DNA of 36,177 nucleotides from CAZKNF01 sp964554105 (lineage in GTDB: Bacteria > Bacteroidota > Rhodothermia > Rhodothermales > VXPQ01), in contig CAZKNF010000034.1 in the NCBI GenBank assembly GCA_964554105.1, positions 1 through 36,177 of the forward strand, written 5' to 3'. Made by a program: the position numbers and the translations under genes. The notes under the pieces were generated by a model, which was not told the DNA's origin, did not search any database, and saw only the letters and a program-made list of their open reading frames with translations. Position 1 is the first letter of the stretch. The number at the start of each line of letters is the position of its first letter. This document shows positions 16,509 to 24,301 of the stretch, in pieces.

Positions 16509-17291
16509 TCAACGTGAACGATTCGCCGGAAGAGCATGCTGCGTTTCCGATCCGTCCACGTCCGCAGGAGAAACGCCTCGCAATTCGGCTATCTTGTCAA
16601 TGATCTGATCTCGCACTTCACCAGTGAGCCGCGAGGCATCGGCACGTTTGAGGCCAGTCGTCTCTACGGCAGGCAGGATGTGTACGCGGATATCAGAGGA
16701 CTCCCCGAAACGCCAGTCGTTTTTTGGCAGCGCGCCGCCCGTTCCTTCGACAACTATAGGCAAAATCGGCACCTGCTCGCGGACCGCGAGGTGAAAGGCT
16801 CCCGGGTTGAAGGAAAGTACGCGCCCATCCCGCGAGCGTGTGCCCTCCGGAAAGAAGATGACCGAGCAGCGCTTACGGAGATAATTTCGCGCTTGAAGCA
16901 GTGCTCTAGCGCCGCTGCGCGCCTGTTCGCGATCGAGCTGAATGTCACCGGCCAGCCGCATCATCCATCCGACAATGGGGATGGAAAAGAGCTCCGTTTT
17001 ACCCACCCATTTCATCTCCCACGGCAGACAGCTCACGACGGGAATATCGGCGAGTGACTGATGGTTGCTGATCACGACGTACGGGTGTCGTGGATCTTCG
17101 GGATAGTCGCCTGAAATGGTGATGCGCCAGGATGGGTTGACACGTGTCATGGCCCAGCCAAGGCGGCGAAACCAGTAGCCGGTCACGTATAGTGCCGGGT
17201 CGCGGTCGAAAAGTCGGACGAGGGCGAGAAAGGGGAGCCACACCACGATCAGAATTGCGATCGCCGTCCAGGCCCAGATAGAGCGTAGCAT
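16509..17291 (-). CDS. plsC: 1-acyl-sn-glycerol-3-phosphate acyltransferase
   Basis: A 260-residue PlsC/LPLAT-family enzyme, expected to acylate lysophosphatidic acid to phosphatidic acid at the inner membrane. The acyltransferase motifs are complete: NHQSLAD (H77 and D82 of HX4D), the GDIQLDR segment (block II region), FFPEGTRSRDG (block III, 146-156) and VPILPIVVEG (block IV). A hydrophobic N-terminal helix (about 5-25) anchors it. Size matches bacterial PlsC proteins. It is the last gene of the (-) run that starts with the DUF5916 gene, 162 bases after the channel gene; that gap is long enough for its own promoter. The C-terminal tail after the domain (about 225-260) is variable. Confidence 0.93.
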   Translation of the reverse strand: MLRSIWAWTAIAILIVVWLPFLALVRLFDRDPALYVTGYWFRRLGWAMTRVNPSWRITISGDYPEDPRHPYVVISNHQSLADIPVVSCLPWEMKWVGKTELFSIPIVGWMMRLAGDIQLDREQARSGARALLQARNYLRKRCSVIFFPEGTRSRDGRVLSFNPGAFHLAVREQVPILPIVVEGTGGALPKNDWRFGESSDIRVHILPAVETTGLKRADASRLTGEVRDQIIDKIAELRGVSPADVDGSETQHALPANRSR

Positions 17292-17453
17292 TTGGAAAAT
17301 ACTGGTATTGGCTGAGGCGCGGGCGAGCCGAAATCAGAAACAGGTGTACGGCAGTGGCGGCTCGGCGCTACGCTGGTATACGAACGAAATCGGAAGTTGT
17401 AGCGATAGTCACAGATTAATTCGCTTGAAAGTTTTGAACCCTGATACGGAGCC

Positions 17454-18461
17454 TCACGACGCCGAGACGGAATCCCACGACCAGCCGTCGTTCTCGACAA
17501 AACCGAGCAAGAGTCTGCGGCGGTCCGCTATTCCGGAAGCCCTCATCTCGAACTCTGTGTCATCGAGTACCGGCAGACCCGCCTCACGAAGAGTATGGAG
17601 AGAGGAAAGCGGAGGGACGTGATCCGCCGGTGGAATGTATGCTTCCTGCAGCGTGGCGAGCAGGGTAGAAATTGCTGTCCGTACGGGATGATAAATGCCC
17701 TGATCGATGCGCGCGCTGTCTTGGACTCCGTACTCGAGAATCGTGAGTGCCTCGTCGAGCGCAGCGATGCTCGAAGCAGTAGATGAGATGCGGCTCGGAC
17801 TATGGAAGAAATGTAGAACGGGATAGGCGAGATGGCGCTGGTCCAGGTACGTAATCTGGGACGTGACGGACACCAGGTGCGGCTCCAGAGAAGACCAATC
17901 GGATCCGTTCCAGGTGTGTTCGAGCATCTCGCTCGGCGACCGGCCCAGGGTCGTCAGATAGGCCGCAAGCTGTCGCCTCTGCGTAGCGGCTTGAACCACG
18001 GGCGTCAAGTACGTGATGGCAAGCGTGACGATGAAAAGCCCGCTGAAGCCTGCCACCGTGCTCAGAAGCTGCCACGATTCCACCTGAAATGCATAGTCGC
18101 CGAAGCCGAGGGTAAAGACGGACGAACCGGCGAAATAGATCGTTTCCAGGAATCCGGCGGGTTGGCCGTTCTGGAGAAGAACGACTGGTGGATTCGCGCC
18201 TACAAAGACGAGGGACCATCCAGCCCAGAGGAGCAGCACCCACGTCCCGATGATGAAATGCACGACGCCAAGGCCTGCCCACGCAAGCAAACGATGCGAG
18301 CGGCCGCGCGGACGATTTGTGACGTGCAGCGCCAGCCGCCAGAGCCCGGCGCTCGCTCTTTTCGTCAGCGGACCGCCGCCTTCTCCAAGGGTTGTCTTGA
18401 CGACGTCGACGACAAGCAGCGCCAGAAGCCCCAGGCCGATTAGCAGCGTGGCCGTTTCCAT
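17454..18461 (-). CDS. Two-pore-helix potassium-channel-like membrane protein
   Basis: A 335-residue protein with an ion-channel core. Predicted helices: about 5-22, 60-86, then a pore helix and filter TLGFGD (117-122) in SSVFTLGFGDYAF, and a second pore-lining helix about 132-155. TxGFGD is a variant of the potassium filter TxGYGD and is found in eukaryotic-like and bacterial relatives. The C-terminal 170 residues are predicted soluble and show no RCK/TrkA motif; I do not recognise them. The ATG is 10 bases from the stop of the DUF5916 gene, so the two are probably co-transcribed. Ion selectivity for K+ is inferred from the filter only. Relatives are annotated as potassium channel family proteins with unknown gating signals. 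Confidence 0.85.
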   Translation of the reverse strand: METATLLIGLGLLALLVVDVVKTTLGEGGGPLTKRASAGLWRLALHVTNRPRGRSHRLLAWAGLGVVHFIIGTWVLLLWAGWSLVFVGANPPVVLLQNGQPAGFLETIYFAGSSVFTLGFGDYAFQVESWQLLSTVAGFSGLFIVTLAITYLTPVVQAATQRRQLAAYLTTLGRSPSEMLEHTWNGSDWSSLEPHLVSVTSQITYLDQRHLAYPVLHFFHSPSRISSTASSIAALDEALTILEYGVQDSARIDQGIYHPVRTAISTLLATLQEAYIPPADHVPPLSSLHTLREAGLPVLDDTEFEMRASGIADRRRLLLGFVENDGWSWDSVSAS

Positions 18462-18471
18462 GGATTCCGGT

Positions 18472-20769
18472 TCATAACTGAAAGGTGTGAGTGTATTTCA
18501 CGAGAATCGTCTGGTTGTCGATGCGCAGAAGCCGTGGATCGAAGCGGTACCTGTCGGTATTCACGCCCTGATTGTAAACGATCCAGAGGTCATTGCCTTC
18601 TCGAATGTTGTACCGGAAGCGAACGTTGGCCGATATCACGTCAAGGAGGCTGTTGTATTGTACGAAAACGTTCGTCGAGAGCTGGGTGTTGAGCGCTGTG
18701 CCCACGCGCAGCCCCGCAAGATGAACATCCAGGCTTCGCCCTTCGGGGATGGTTCCAGTACGGTCCGGAAAGCGGATACGGCTGTACTGATAGTTTCCCG
18801 AGAGTTCGAGGTGCGGCGAAACGTACCAGACCGGCGATAGCTGTGCCGTAGTCTGCCAGCCGTCGTAAAACGTACCTGTCTCCAGCGCCGGCCTTAGTTG
18901 AAAAAGCTTCGTATGGGTTTCGTGATACGAGGCGTTGATCCTGTAAAAAGTGTACGTGCCGGCGGGAATCTCGACTTCATCCGACAGAGAAAACGAGAAC
19001 GGCAGATTTTCGTAGAGGAGGCGCGCTTCGAGCGCGGCGCCGGTACCGTTCTTTGCCGAGTACTCCCACTGCGGACCTACTTCCGCCGACTCGATGGATC
19101 CATCCGCGTTGCGCAAAAATGCGAGCCCCTGGACGCCCACCGTGTGCCAGATCAGCGGAGAGGCCGTACCTGGGAGCCACGTGTATGACAACGTGTTGTC
19201 GAGCAACGTAAAGTCGTTGCGTTCCGAGAATCCGATCCCCGGATTATAGTCGGGCCCTGCCCATGCAAGAACCGTGTGATACTCCCACGCTTCACGTCGT
19301 CGCCGCTCCATCTCTACCGTAAGGCGACCACCGTTGAGGGCACGATAGCCGGGCCGGTCGACCTGATCGTCATCGAACGAGTGCGCCCATTGAAGCGTCA
19401 GATAGTCATCCCCAAATACGCGGATCACGCCGTCCAGTCCGTAAGCGATGTTGTATCCGCCGTCCGCGTCGATGCGGCTGGTGACCATGCCCCCTGTGTA
19501 GGAGTATGGATTGATTACCTGCCTTCGCACGCGCAGCACGCCGAAATTCTCTGACGGGAGTTCCTCGACCAGCACGTTCTCTGAGGGCCCTGCGCCGCTT
19601 CGTGCCGTCTGCATGTTGAGCACCCCGATATCCCATGCACCGAAGCGGCCCGCCAGGCGAGCCCCTCCCAGGAGCCGCACCGGCCGTCCATCTTCCGTCA
19701 ATCCGATGCGGCGGCTGTGGAAAAGCCGGCTGAATCCGCCCGTCCGAAAGTCGAAAATACCGGCGCGTTCCTGAAAAAACTGGCGCTTTTCGGGGAAGAA
19801 TAGCGAGAACCGGGTCAGATTGATTTGCTGATCGTCGGCCTCTACCTGCGCGAAATCCGTATTCAACGTGAGATCGAGCGTGGCATTGTTCGATATACTA
19901 TACTTTACGTCCCCTCCGATTTCTCTCGTCCAATCGCGGTCGTGATTGAAGGCGGTCCGGTTTTCGTTCAACGCTGCCGCCTGGCCGCCTCCAACGAGCC
20001 CATAAGGCGATACGTATACCGGAAGGTGTGGACGAATTCCCTGGAGCTGTACTTTTTGAGCGAGCGACGGCTTGAGAAACGCGAAATCGGCGACAGGCCG
20101 CACCGAAGGAAATACGAGGCGTTCGGTTTTTCGGGCGACCTTACGCTGCATGGCTATGCCGATGACGACCTTACCGTCCTCCCGCTGCTGAAATCTGAGA
20201 CTCGAGAACGGGATGCGCAGTTCGGCGAACCACCCGCTGTCGGTCACCGCTGTCGCCACGTCCCAGTACGTATTGAAATCTACGTTCAGCCAGCCTCCAC
20301 CCGCGATTCCTCCGCCGCTCGCGTCGTTGGACAGGGCAGCGTCGCGGCGAATACCTGCCGGAGTGGTCGTAAATAGGATGCCGGTTTCGTTGTCGTTGTA
20401 GGTATCGACGAGGATCTCGAAATGATCGTCTCCGCTCAGGCGATCGCGGTATAGGGTGTTGGCGCGGATGCCGTCGGCATCGCTCTCGAAGGCGCGAAGT
20501 GAAAAGTAGAGGTAGGAATCATCATAGGCGACGCGGAATTCCGTCCGCTCGCTCGGAGAGGCGCCGTTGTCGGGCTCGTACTGGGTCGGGAGGTACGGCT
20601 CCACGCCCAGCCATGCGGCCTCGTCGCTGAGGCCGTCGAGGTAGATAGGCTCACTTATTCGCTGCAGCGTGAGAACGCCGACGCCCTGCCCGCGGACAGT
20701 GCTGTTGAGCGACAATTGTGCCGCCAGCCCGACGAGAAAGCATGTAACGAGTACAGAATACCGAATCAT
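18472..20769 (-). CDS. DUF5916 outer-membrane protein with CBM9-like domain
   Basis: A 765-residue secreted or outer-membrane protein. The ATG at 20769 precedes a clear signal peptide (MIRYSVLVTCFLVGLAAQLS); a longer frame to 20811 adds a non-signal leader. Residues about 30-220 match the carbohydrate-binding family 9-like / DOMON fold (PIYLDGLSDEAAW, VAYDDSYLYFSLRAFE, AELRIPFSSLRF). The remainder, with FSLFFPEKRQFFQE and many alternating aromatic strands, matches DUF5916, predicted to be a beta-barrel and frequent in Bacteroidota. The function of DUF5916 is not established; sugar or peptide handling at the outer membrane has been guessed from context. It ends with aromatic-rich beta strands (ILVKYTHTFQL), as barrels do. 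It lies upstream of the channel gene with 10 bases between. Confidence 0.88.
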   Translation of the reverse strand: MIRYSVLVTCFLVGLAAQLSLNSTVRGQGVGVLTLQRISEPIYLDGLSDEAAWLGVEPYLPTQYEPDNGASPSERTEFRVAYDDSYLYFSLRAFESDADGIRANTLYRDRLSGDDHFEILVDTYNDNETGILFTTTPAGIRRDAALSNDASGGGIAGGGWLNVDFNTYWDVATAVTDSGWFAELRIPFSSLRFQQREDGKVVIGIAMQRKVARKTERLVFPSVRPVADFAFLKPSLAQKVQLQGIRPHLPVYVSPYGLVGGGQAAALNENRTAFNHDRDWTREIGGDVKYSISNNATLDLTLNTDFAQVEADDQQINLTRFSLFFPEKRQFFQERAGIFDFRTGGFSRLFHSRRIGLTEDGRPVRLLGGARLAGRFGAWDIGVLNMQTARSGAGPSENVLVEELPSENFGVLRVRRQVINPYSYTGGMVTSRIDADGGYNIAYGLDGVIRVFGDDYLTLQWAHSFDDDQVDRPGYRALNGGRLTVEMERRRREAWEYHTVLAWAGPDYNPGIGFSERNDFTLLDNTLSYTWLPGTASPLIWHTVGVQGLAFLRNADGSIESAEVGPQWEYSAKNGTGAALEARLLYENLPFSFSLSDEVEIPAGTYTFYRINASYHETHTKLFQLRPALETGTFYDGWQTTAQLSPVWYVSPHLELSGNYQYSRIRFPDRTGTIPEGRSLDVHLAGLRVGTALNTQLSTNVFVQYNSLLDVISANVRFRYNIREGNDLWIVYNQGVNTDRYRFDPRLLRIDNQTILVKYTHTFQL

Positions 20770-20844
20770 ATAGAGGCGTACGGTGCAAGGGACGGGAGGG
20801 GCGATCGACACAAAGGTTCAAAACCATCCGTGTCGATGACGTGG

Positions 20845-21951
20845 TCAAAGCCATCCGCGACGACGGAAGAAAAGATACATCCCTGCAGCGATGCCGATCA
20901 TAAGCGCTAGTACAAACGGATAGCCGTAGTACCAGGAGAGCTCCGGCATGTTGAGCGGTGATGCTTCTGTCTGAAAGTTCATTCCGTAGACGCCGGCGAT
21001 AAACGTTAGCGGCAGGAAGAAGGTCGCAATGATGGCGAGAATCTTCATAATCTCGTTCATGCGAAAGGACAAGGTCGAGATGTGCATGTCCGTGAGCGAT
21101 GCCAGAATTTCCCGCGCCGACTCGACGATTTCCGCGGTGCGGACCGTGTGATCGTATACGTCCCGCAGGAAGATCTCCGTCTCGGGAGATATAAAAGGAA
21201 GGTCGCTGCGTTCCAGTCCAGTGATCACGTCGCGAACCGGCCAGATCGAACGCCGCAGATGGACCACTCTGCGGCGGAGCCCGTTGATTCTTTGCATCAT
21301 CTCCGGGTGCGGAGTCGCCGTGATGGCATCCTCCAGCTCTTCGATGTGCTCTCCCAATCCTTCGAGGATGTCCATATAAAAATCGACGACGATGTCGATC
21401 AGGGCATAAGCGAGGTAATCCGCTCCAGAGCTTCGGATGCGTCCCCGATGATCCTCAAGGCGCTTGCGGATCGGCTGGAACACGTCCCCCTCGGACTCCT
21501 GAAAGGAGATCAGGAAGCCTTCGCCGAAGACGAGGCTCACCTGTTCGGATCGCAGGGTGGCCTGCTCATGGTCATAGTGCATCATCTGGAGGACTATGTA
21601 CACGTACTCGGGGTATTCCTCCATCTTCGGCCGCTGATTCGTGCCGACGATGTCCTCCAGCGTCAATGGATGGATACCAAAAAGCTGGCCGATTCGCTCG
21701 ACGAGTTTGACGTCATGTACGCCGTCGATGTTGATCCACGTGACGGTATCGGACTTGTCACGGTACGGGGCAAGGTCGTCGACTCGCTCGATTTCCCTTG
21801 CGTCGAGGTGTTCATCGTTGTAGTCGTGAACACGAATTCGAACCGGCCCCGAGACTTCCGTGCCTCCGAAGACCAGCGTACCGGGCGCCAGTCCGCGTTT
21901 CTTTCTGTGAAATCTCAAGTGCCGTGTGATGCGGGAGGGGTCGCGCGACAT
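20845..21951 (-). CDS. corA: CorA-family magnesium/cobalt transporter
   Basis: A 368-residue inner-membrane divalent-cation channel. The large N-terminal cytoplasmic domain is followed by two C-terminal helices; the first ends in the signature YGMNF (G323-M324-N325), the motif that forms the outer mouth and selects hydrated Mg2+. The tail FFRRRGWL is basic, as usual. Typical upstream segments are seen: VTWINIDGVHDV, LEDIVGTNQRPK and IGQLFGIHPLTLED. The start ATG at 21951 gives MSRDPSRI and the length normal for the family. It is flanked by short spacers (75 bases to the DUF5916 start, 73 to the CsgG-like stop), so it may belong to the same run of (-) genes. The function is firm at the family level; Mg2+, Co2+ or Ni2+ preference is not decided by sequence. 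Confidence 0.95.
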   Translation of the reverse strand: MSRDPSRITRHLRFHRKKRGLAPGTLVFGGTEVSGPVRIRVHDYNDEHLDAREIERVDDLAPYRDKSDTVTWINIDGVHDVKLVERIGQLFGIHPLTLEDIVGTNQRPKMEEYPEYVYIVLQMMHYDHEQATLRSEQVSLVFGEGFLISFQESEGDVFQPIRKRLEDHRGRIRSSGADYLAYALIDIVVDFYMDILEGLGEHIEELEDAITATPHPEMMQRINGLRRRVVHLRRSIWPVRDVITGLERSDLPFISPETEIFLRDVYDHTVRTAEIVESAREILASLTDMHISTLSFRMNEIMKILAIIATFFLPLTFIAGVYGMNFQTEASPLNMPELSWYYGYPFVLALMIGIAAGMYLFFRRRGWL

Positions 21952-22024
21952 AACGTGATTAGATGTACGTCGCGGTTGGATTAGGAGGAAGAAGTCGAGG
22001 TCACGGGGGCGCTGACCGGGCGGG

Positions 22025-22990
22025 CTACGGCCCGGCGACCAGCGGTGTTTTCACCCATCCTTCGGCCGTGGAACCGATGACATAGACGTATCCGTCCTTC
22101 TCTTCGCCGAGGAAAACCAGCTCGTCCGACTTGTTTACCTTTGCGACGACCCCGGCGTCCGCCGAGGGCGCGGATACGATCTGCACGTTGTCGATCTTCG
22201 GATACAGGACGTCACCTTCCGCGAACGACGCACCCGCGTTCGCGGGGGAAGCCGCCTGTCCGGAGCCTTCCGCGGCCGGCTGAATAGTTGGATTCGACTG
22301 GATGCTGCCGACTACGTTGTTGAAGTTTTCGAGGAAGCTCGCCGCGATCACTTTTCCTTCGTTGGTATTCGTGTACCCGCCAAGGTCGCCGCTCGTGCCG
22401 CCCCCGTATCGAAGAAGCCGAAGATTGAAGTCGGTCTTTCGCGCACTTCCTTCCGCTGCCGCGACCTGTACGCCGCTGCGAGAGTCGGAGACGAGCATGC
22501 TCGTCTGGGCTTCCTTGAACTTGAGGCCACCGGCGATTCTGCCAACCGTGCGGTTGCGCTTCCCTAGTAGGCCGCCGACCGCACCCGCTACGCCGCCGGA
22601 ATTGCCTTCTGAGAAGATAATATGCGGCGTGAGGATGTAGTCGGCCGCCTCTAACTGTCCGCCCCCCACATTCTCTCCCTGCCGGAGCTGACCGGACGCC
22701 GCCAGCTCGCGCTCCTGCATCATATTCTGCATTGCCGCGCCGCGCTCGACGACCACGAAGCAGTTCGATTGCTGAACCATCATACGAATGAGGCTCGTCG
22801 GCGAGCCCAGCTCATAGCGAGATAGAGACTGTACGACATCGTCCTGTGGTTCAACTACCGCCAGCGTGCCGAACGGCTGGTCGCATAGCGCAAGATCGTC
22901 GTCGCTCTGCGCGTAGCTTTGGCTGGAGCCTGTGAGCAGCAGAATGACTGCGGTTATCAGAGGGGTCGGGGATGGAAAGGATCGTGCCAT
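22025..22990 (-). CDS. CsgG-like secreted protein with C-terminal SH3 domain
   Basis: A 321-residue exported protein with a signal peptide ending near SQSYAQS (about residue 28). Residues about 40-235 resemble the CsgG/HfaB family: FVVVERGAAMQNMMQERELAASG and LEAADYILTPHIIFSEG are typical. CsgG forms an outer-membrane secretion pore for curli in E. coli, but this protein has no lipobox cysteine after the signal peptide, so it is unlikely to be a true lipidated CsgG channel. A linker of Ala/Gly/Ser (about 235-260) leads to a bacterial SH3 domain (about 263-318, GDVLYPKIDNVQIVSAPS, GWVKTPLV) that may bind cell wall. No curli subunit genes are next to it. The intergenic region to the DeoR gene on the right is 138 bases and should hold its promoter. 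Confidence 0.82.
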   Translation of the reverse strand: MARSFPSPTPLITAVILLLTGSSQSYAQSDDDLALCDQPFGTLAVVEPQDDVVQSLSRYELGSPTSLIRMMVQQSNCFVVVERGAAMQNMMQERELAASGQLRQGENVGGGQLEAADYILTPHIIFSEGNSGGVAGAVGGLLGKRNRTVGRIAGGLKFKEAQTSMLVSDSRSGVQVAAAEGSARKTDFNLRLLRYGGGTSGDLGGYTNTNEGKVIAASFLENFNNVVGSIQSNPTIQPAAEGSGQAASPANAGASFAEGDVLYPKIDNVQIVSAPSADAGVVAKVNKSDELVFLGEEKDGYVYVIGSTAEGWVKTPLVAGP

Positions 22991-23128
22991 CGGTCTAGAG
23001 GGTCTTATGAAAGGACCACCGCGCCGGCGTTTGGTAATCGAATGATAACGGCACGGGCGTCCCGCAAGATAGGATGTGACCCAGAAAACTACTACCCTGC
23101 GAACGAACGCGTATAAGGTGATTTGCAG
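22991..23128. promoter_or_regulatory. Spacer upstream of the CsgG-like gene
   Basis: 138 bases between the CsgG-like start and the DeoR stop, both on (-). The CsgG-like promoter should be here. I see no strong terminator hairpin for the DeoR gene and no clear operator. Confidence 0.3.
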
Positions 23129-23932
23129 TTAAACGACGATCAGGTTTATGCCGTTGTCCTTCAGGTGCATTGCCATTTTGTCTGATATTCCTTCATCGGT
23201 GATCAGCACGTCGATCTCTTCGGGACCACAGATGAGGCTGAGGCCGCGCCTGCCAAATTTCGAGGAATCCGTAACGACAACGACCTCCCTGGCCGCGCCG
23301 ATCATCGCGCGATTAAGATAGGTGACGGCGGTGCTTGTTGTCGTGAAGCCGTGACCGATGTCGTACCCATCTATTCCGAGGAAGAGCTTTCGAAACGTAT
23401 ACTCACTCAGCATTCTTTCGGCGAGCGGACCGACCACGGAGCCGGTTGTCGGCCGCAGCTGACCTCCGAGCATGGCGAGCTCGACGTCGAGGTTGCCCAT
23501 CAATTCGTGCGCCACGTATATGGAGTCCGTGGCGACGGTCAAATTCCTCTTTCCGCGCAGATGTCGGGCCACCTGCCTGGTGGTGCTGCCGAAGCCGAGG
23601 ATCAGCGTGTCGTCATTTTCGACGAGGTCGGCCGCGGCCGATCCGATGCGCCTCTTCTCTTCCGCATGCCGTGCCGCCTGCTTTTCAAACGGCATATCAT
23701 AGACGTAGTGGTCCTTCAACACGGCCCCGCCGTGCGTCCGAACGAGCAGGTCGCGCTCCTCCAGCGTCTGCAGGTCTTTACGGACCGTAACTTCCGACAC
23801 TCCGAACGTCTCGCTCAATTTTGAGACTGAGGCATGACCGAAGTCCTTGAGAATCTGGATCGTCTGTATGTGCCGGGTCGCAGCGCTGGGAGACGATTGC
23901 CCGTCCTGAGTGTCGACAGGGGGTACGGTCAT
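23129..23932 (-). CDS. DeoR/GlpR-family transcriptional regulator
   Basis: A 267-residue regulator from the ATG at 23930-23932. The frame continues upstream to 24217, but that 95-residue leader shows no DeoR-family similarity. The DeoR-type helix-turn-helix is complete: VSKLSETFGVSEVTVRKDL followed by LEERDLLVRTHGGAVL (about 33-71). The C-terminal sensor domain of the DeoRC sugar-phosphate-binding type has LILGFGSTTRQVARHL, TDSIYVAHEL, LGGQL, FLGIDGYD and VVVTDSSKFGRRG. Family members usually repress carbohydrate genes and are released by a sugar phosphate. The gene is divergent from the TonB-dependent receptor operon, and the shared spacer carries several TTTCG sites that fit the family's operators, so it probably regulates that operon and itself. 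The effector is unknown. Confidence 0.92.
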   Translation of the reverse strand: MTVPPVDTQDGQSSPSAATRHIQTIQILKDFGHASVSKLSETFGVSEVTVRKDLQTLEERDLLVRTHGGAVLKDHYVYDMPFEKQAARHAEEKRRIGSAAADLVENDDTLILGFGSTTRQVARHLRGKRNLTVATDSIYVAHELMGNLDVELAMLGGQLRPTTGSVVGPLAERMLSEYTFRKLFLGIDGYDIGHGFTTTSTAVTYLNRAMIGAAREVVVVTDSSKFGRRGLSLICGPEEIDVLITDEGISDKMAMHLKDNGINLIVV

Positions 23933-24301
23933 GGTGTACGCTTCGACTTCATAAGTGGAAGAAATCCGGCCCATACTAGGTGCGGCATGAGAGCGGGCGA
24001 TCGGTCCGGCAGGATCGGTTTCGTTATAAGTAGTGAAACGAAAGCAAAGTTCCGAACTCGCCCGAGGAATGCTTTCGTATCGAAGGAAAATGTGCTTTCG
24101 TTTGGTTTCGAAAACTTCGGAGGCTTGCGATTGTGATCCGAGGCTGTTACACTTGGTGGAGCGATAGAAATCGTCGCTCGCTTCGGCGTCCGCCCATCGG
24201 CCGTCTACCCCAACCACTCACGCACGCACGTGGACACACGCTACTACGCAGGAAAACCGGCCGTCCGGCAGACCGATCTATCGAGCCCCGCGCGCCCCAA
24301 C
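23933..24301. promoter_or_regulatory. Divergent control region, DeoR regulator / TonB receptor operon
   Basis: About 370 bases between divergent starts (about 297 if the receptor starts at the GTG at 24230). Besides a cluster of TTTCG half-sites at 24016-24113 (separate entry) I see no gene. Promoters for both directions should lie here. Confidence 0.6.
24016..24113. promoter_or_regulatory. Cluster of TTTCG half-sites, candidate DeoR operators
   Basis: Five TTTCG-type sites lie within about 100 bases: gtttcg near 24018-24023, aaacgaaagc at 24036-24045 (inverse orientation), gctttcgta at 24071-24079, gctttcgttt at 24094-24103 and tttcgaaa at 24106-24113. The ten-base GCTTTCGTTT occurs exactly at 24094-24103 and as its reverse complement at 24036-24045. 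The stretch 24072-24086 (CTTTCGTATCGAAGG) is a near-palindrome. Repeated TTTCGTTT-like half-sites are the known operator style of several DeoR-family repressors such as AgaR. The regulator next door is of this family. Binding is inferred, not shown. Confidence 0.6.

Noticed and set aside
23933..24217. N-terminal extension of the DeoR-family regulator
   Set aside because: The 95 added residues do not resemble the family, and the stretch contains the TTTCG operator-like cluster expected in non-coding DNA.
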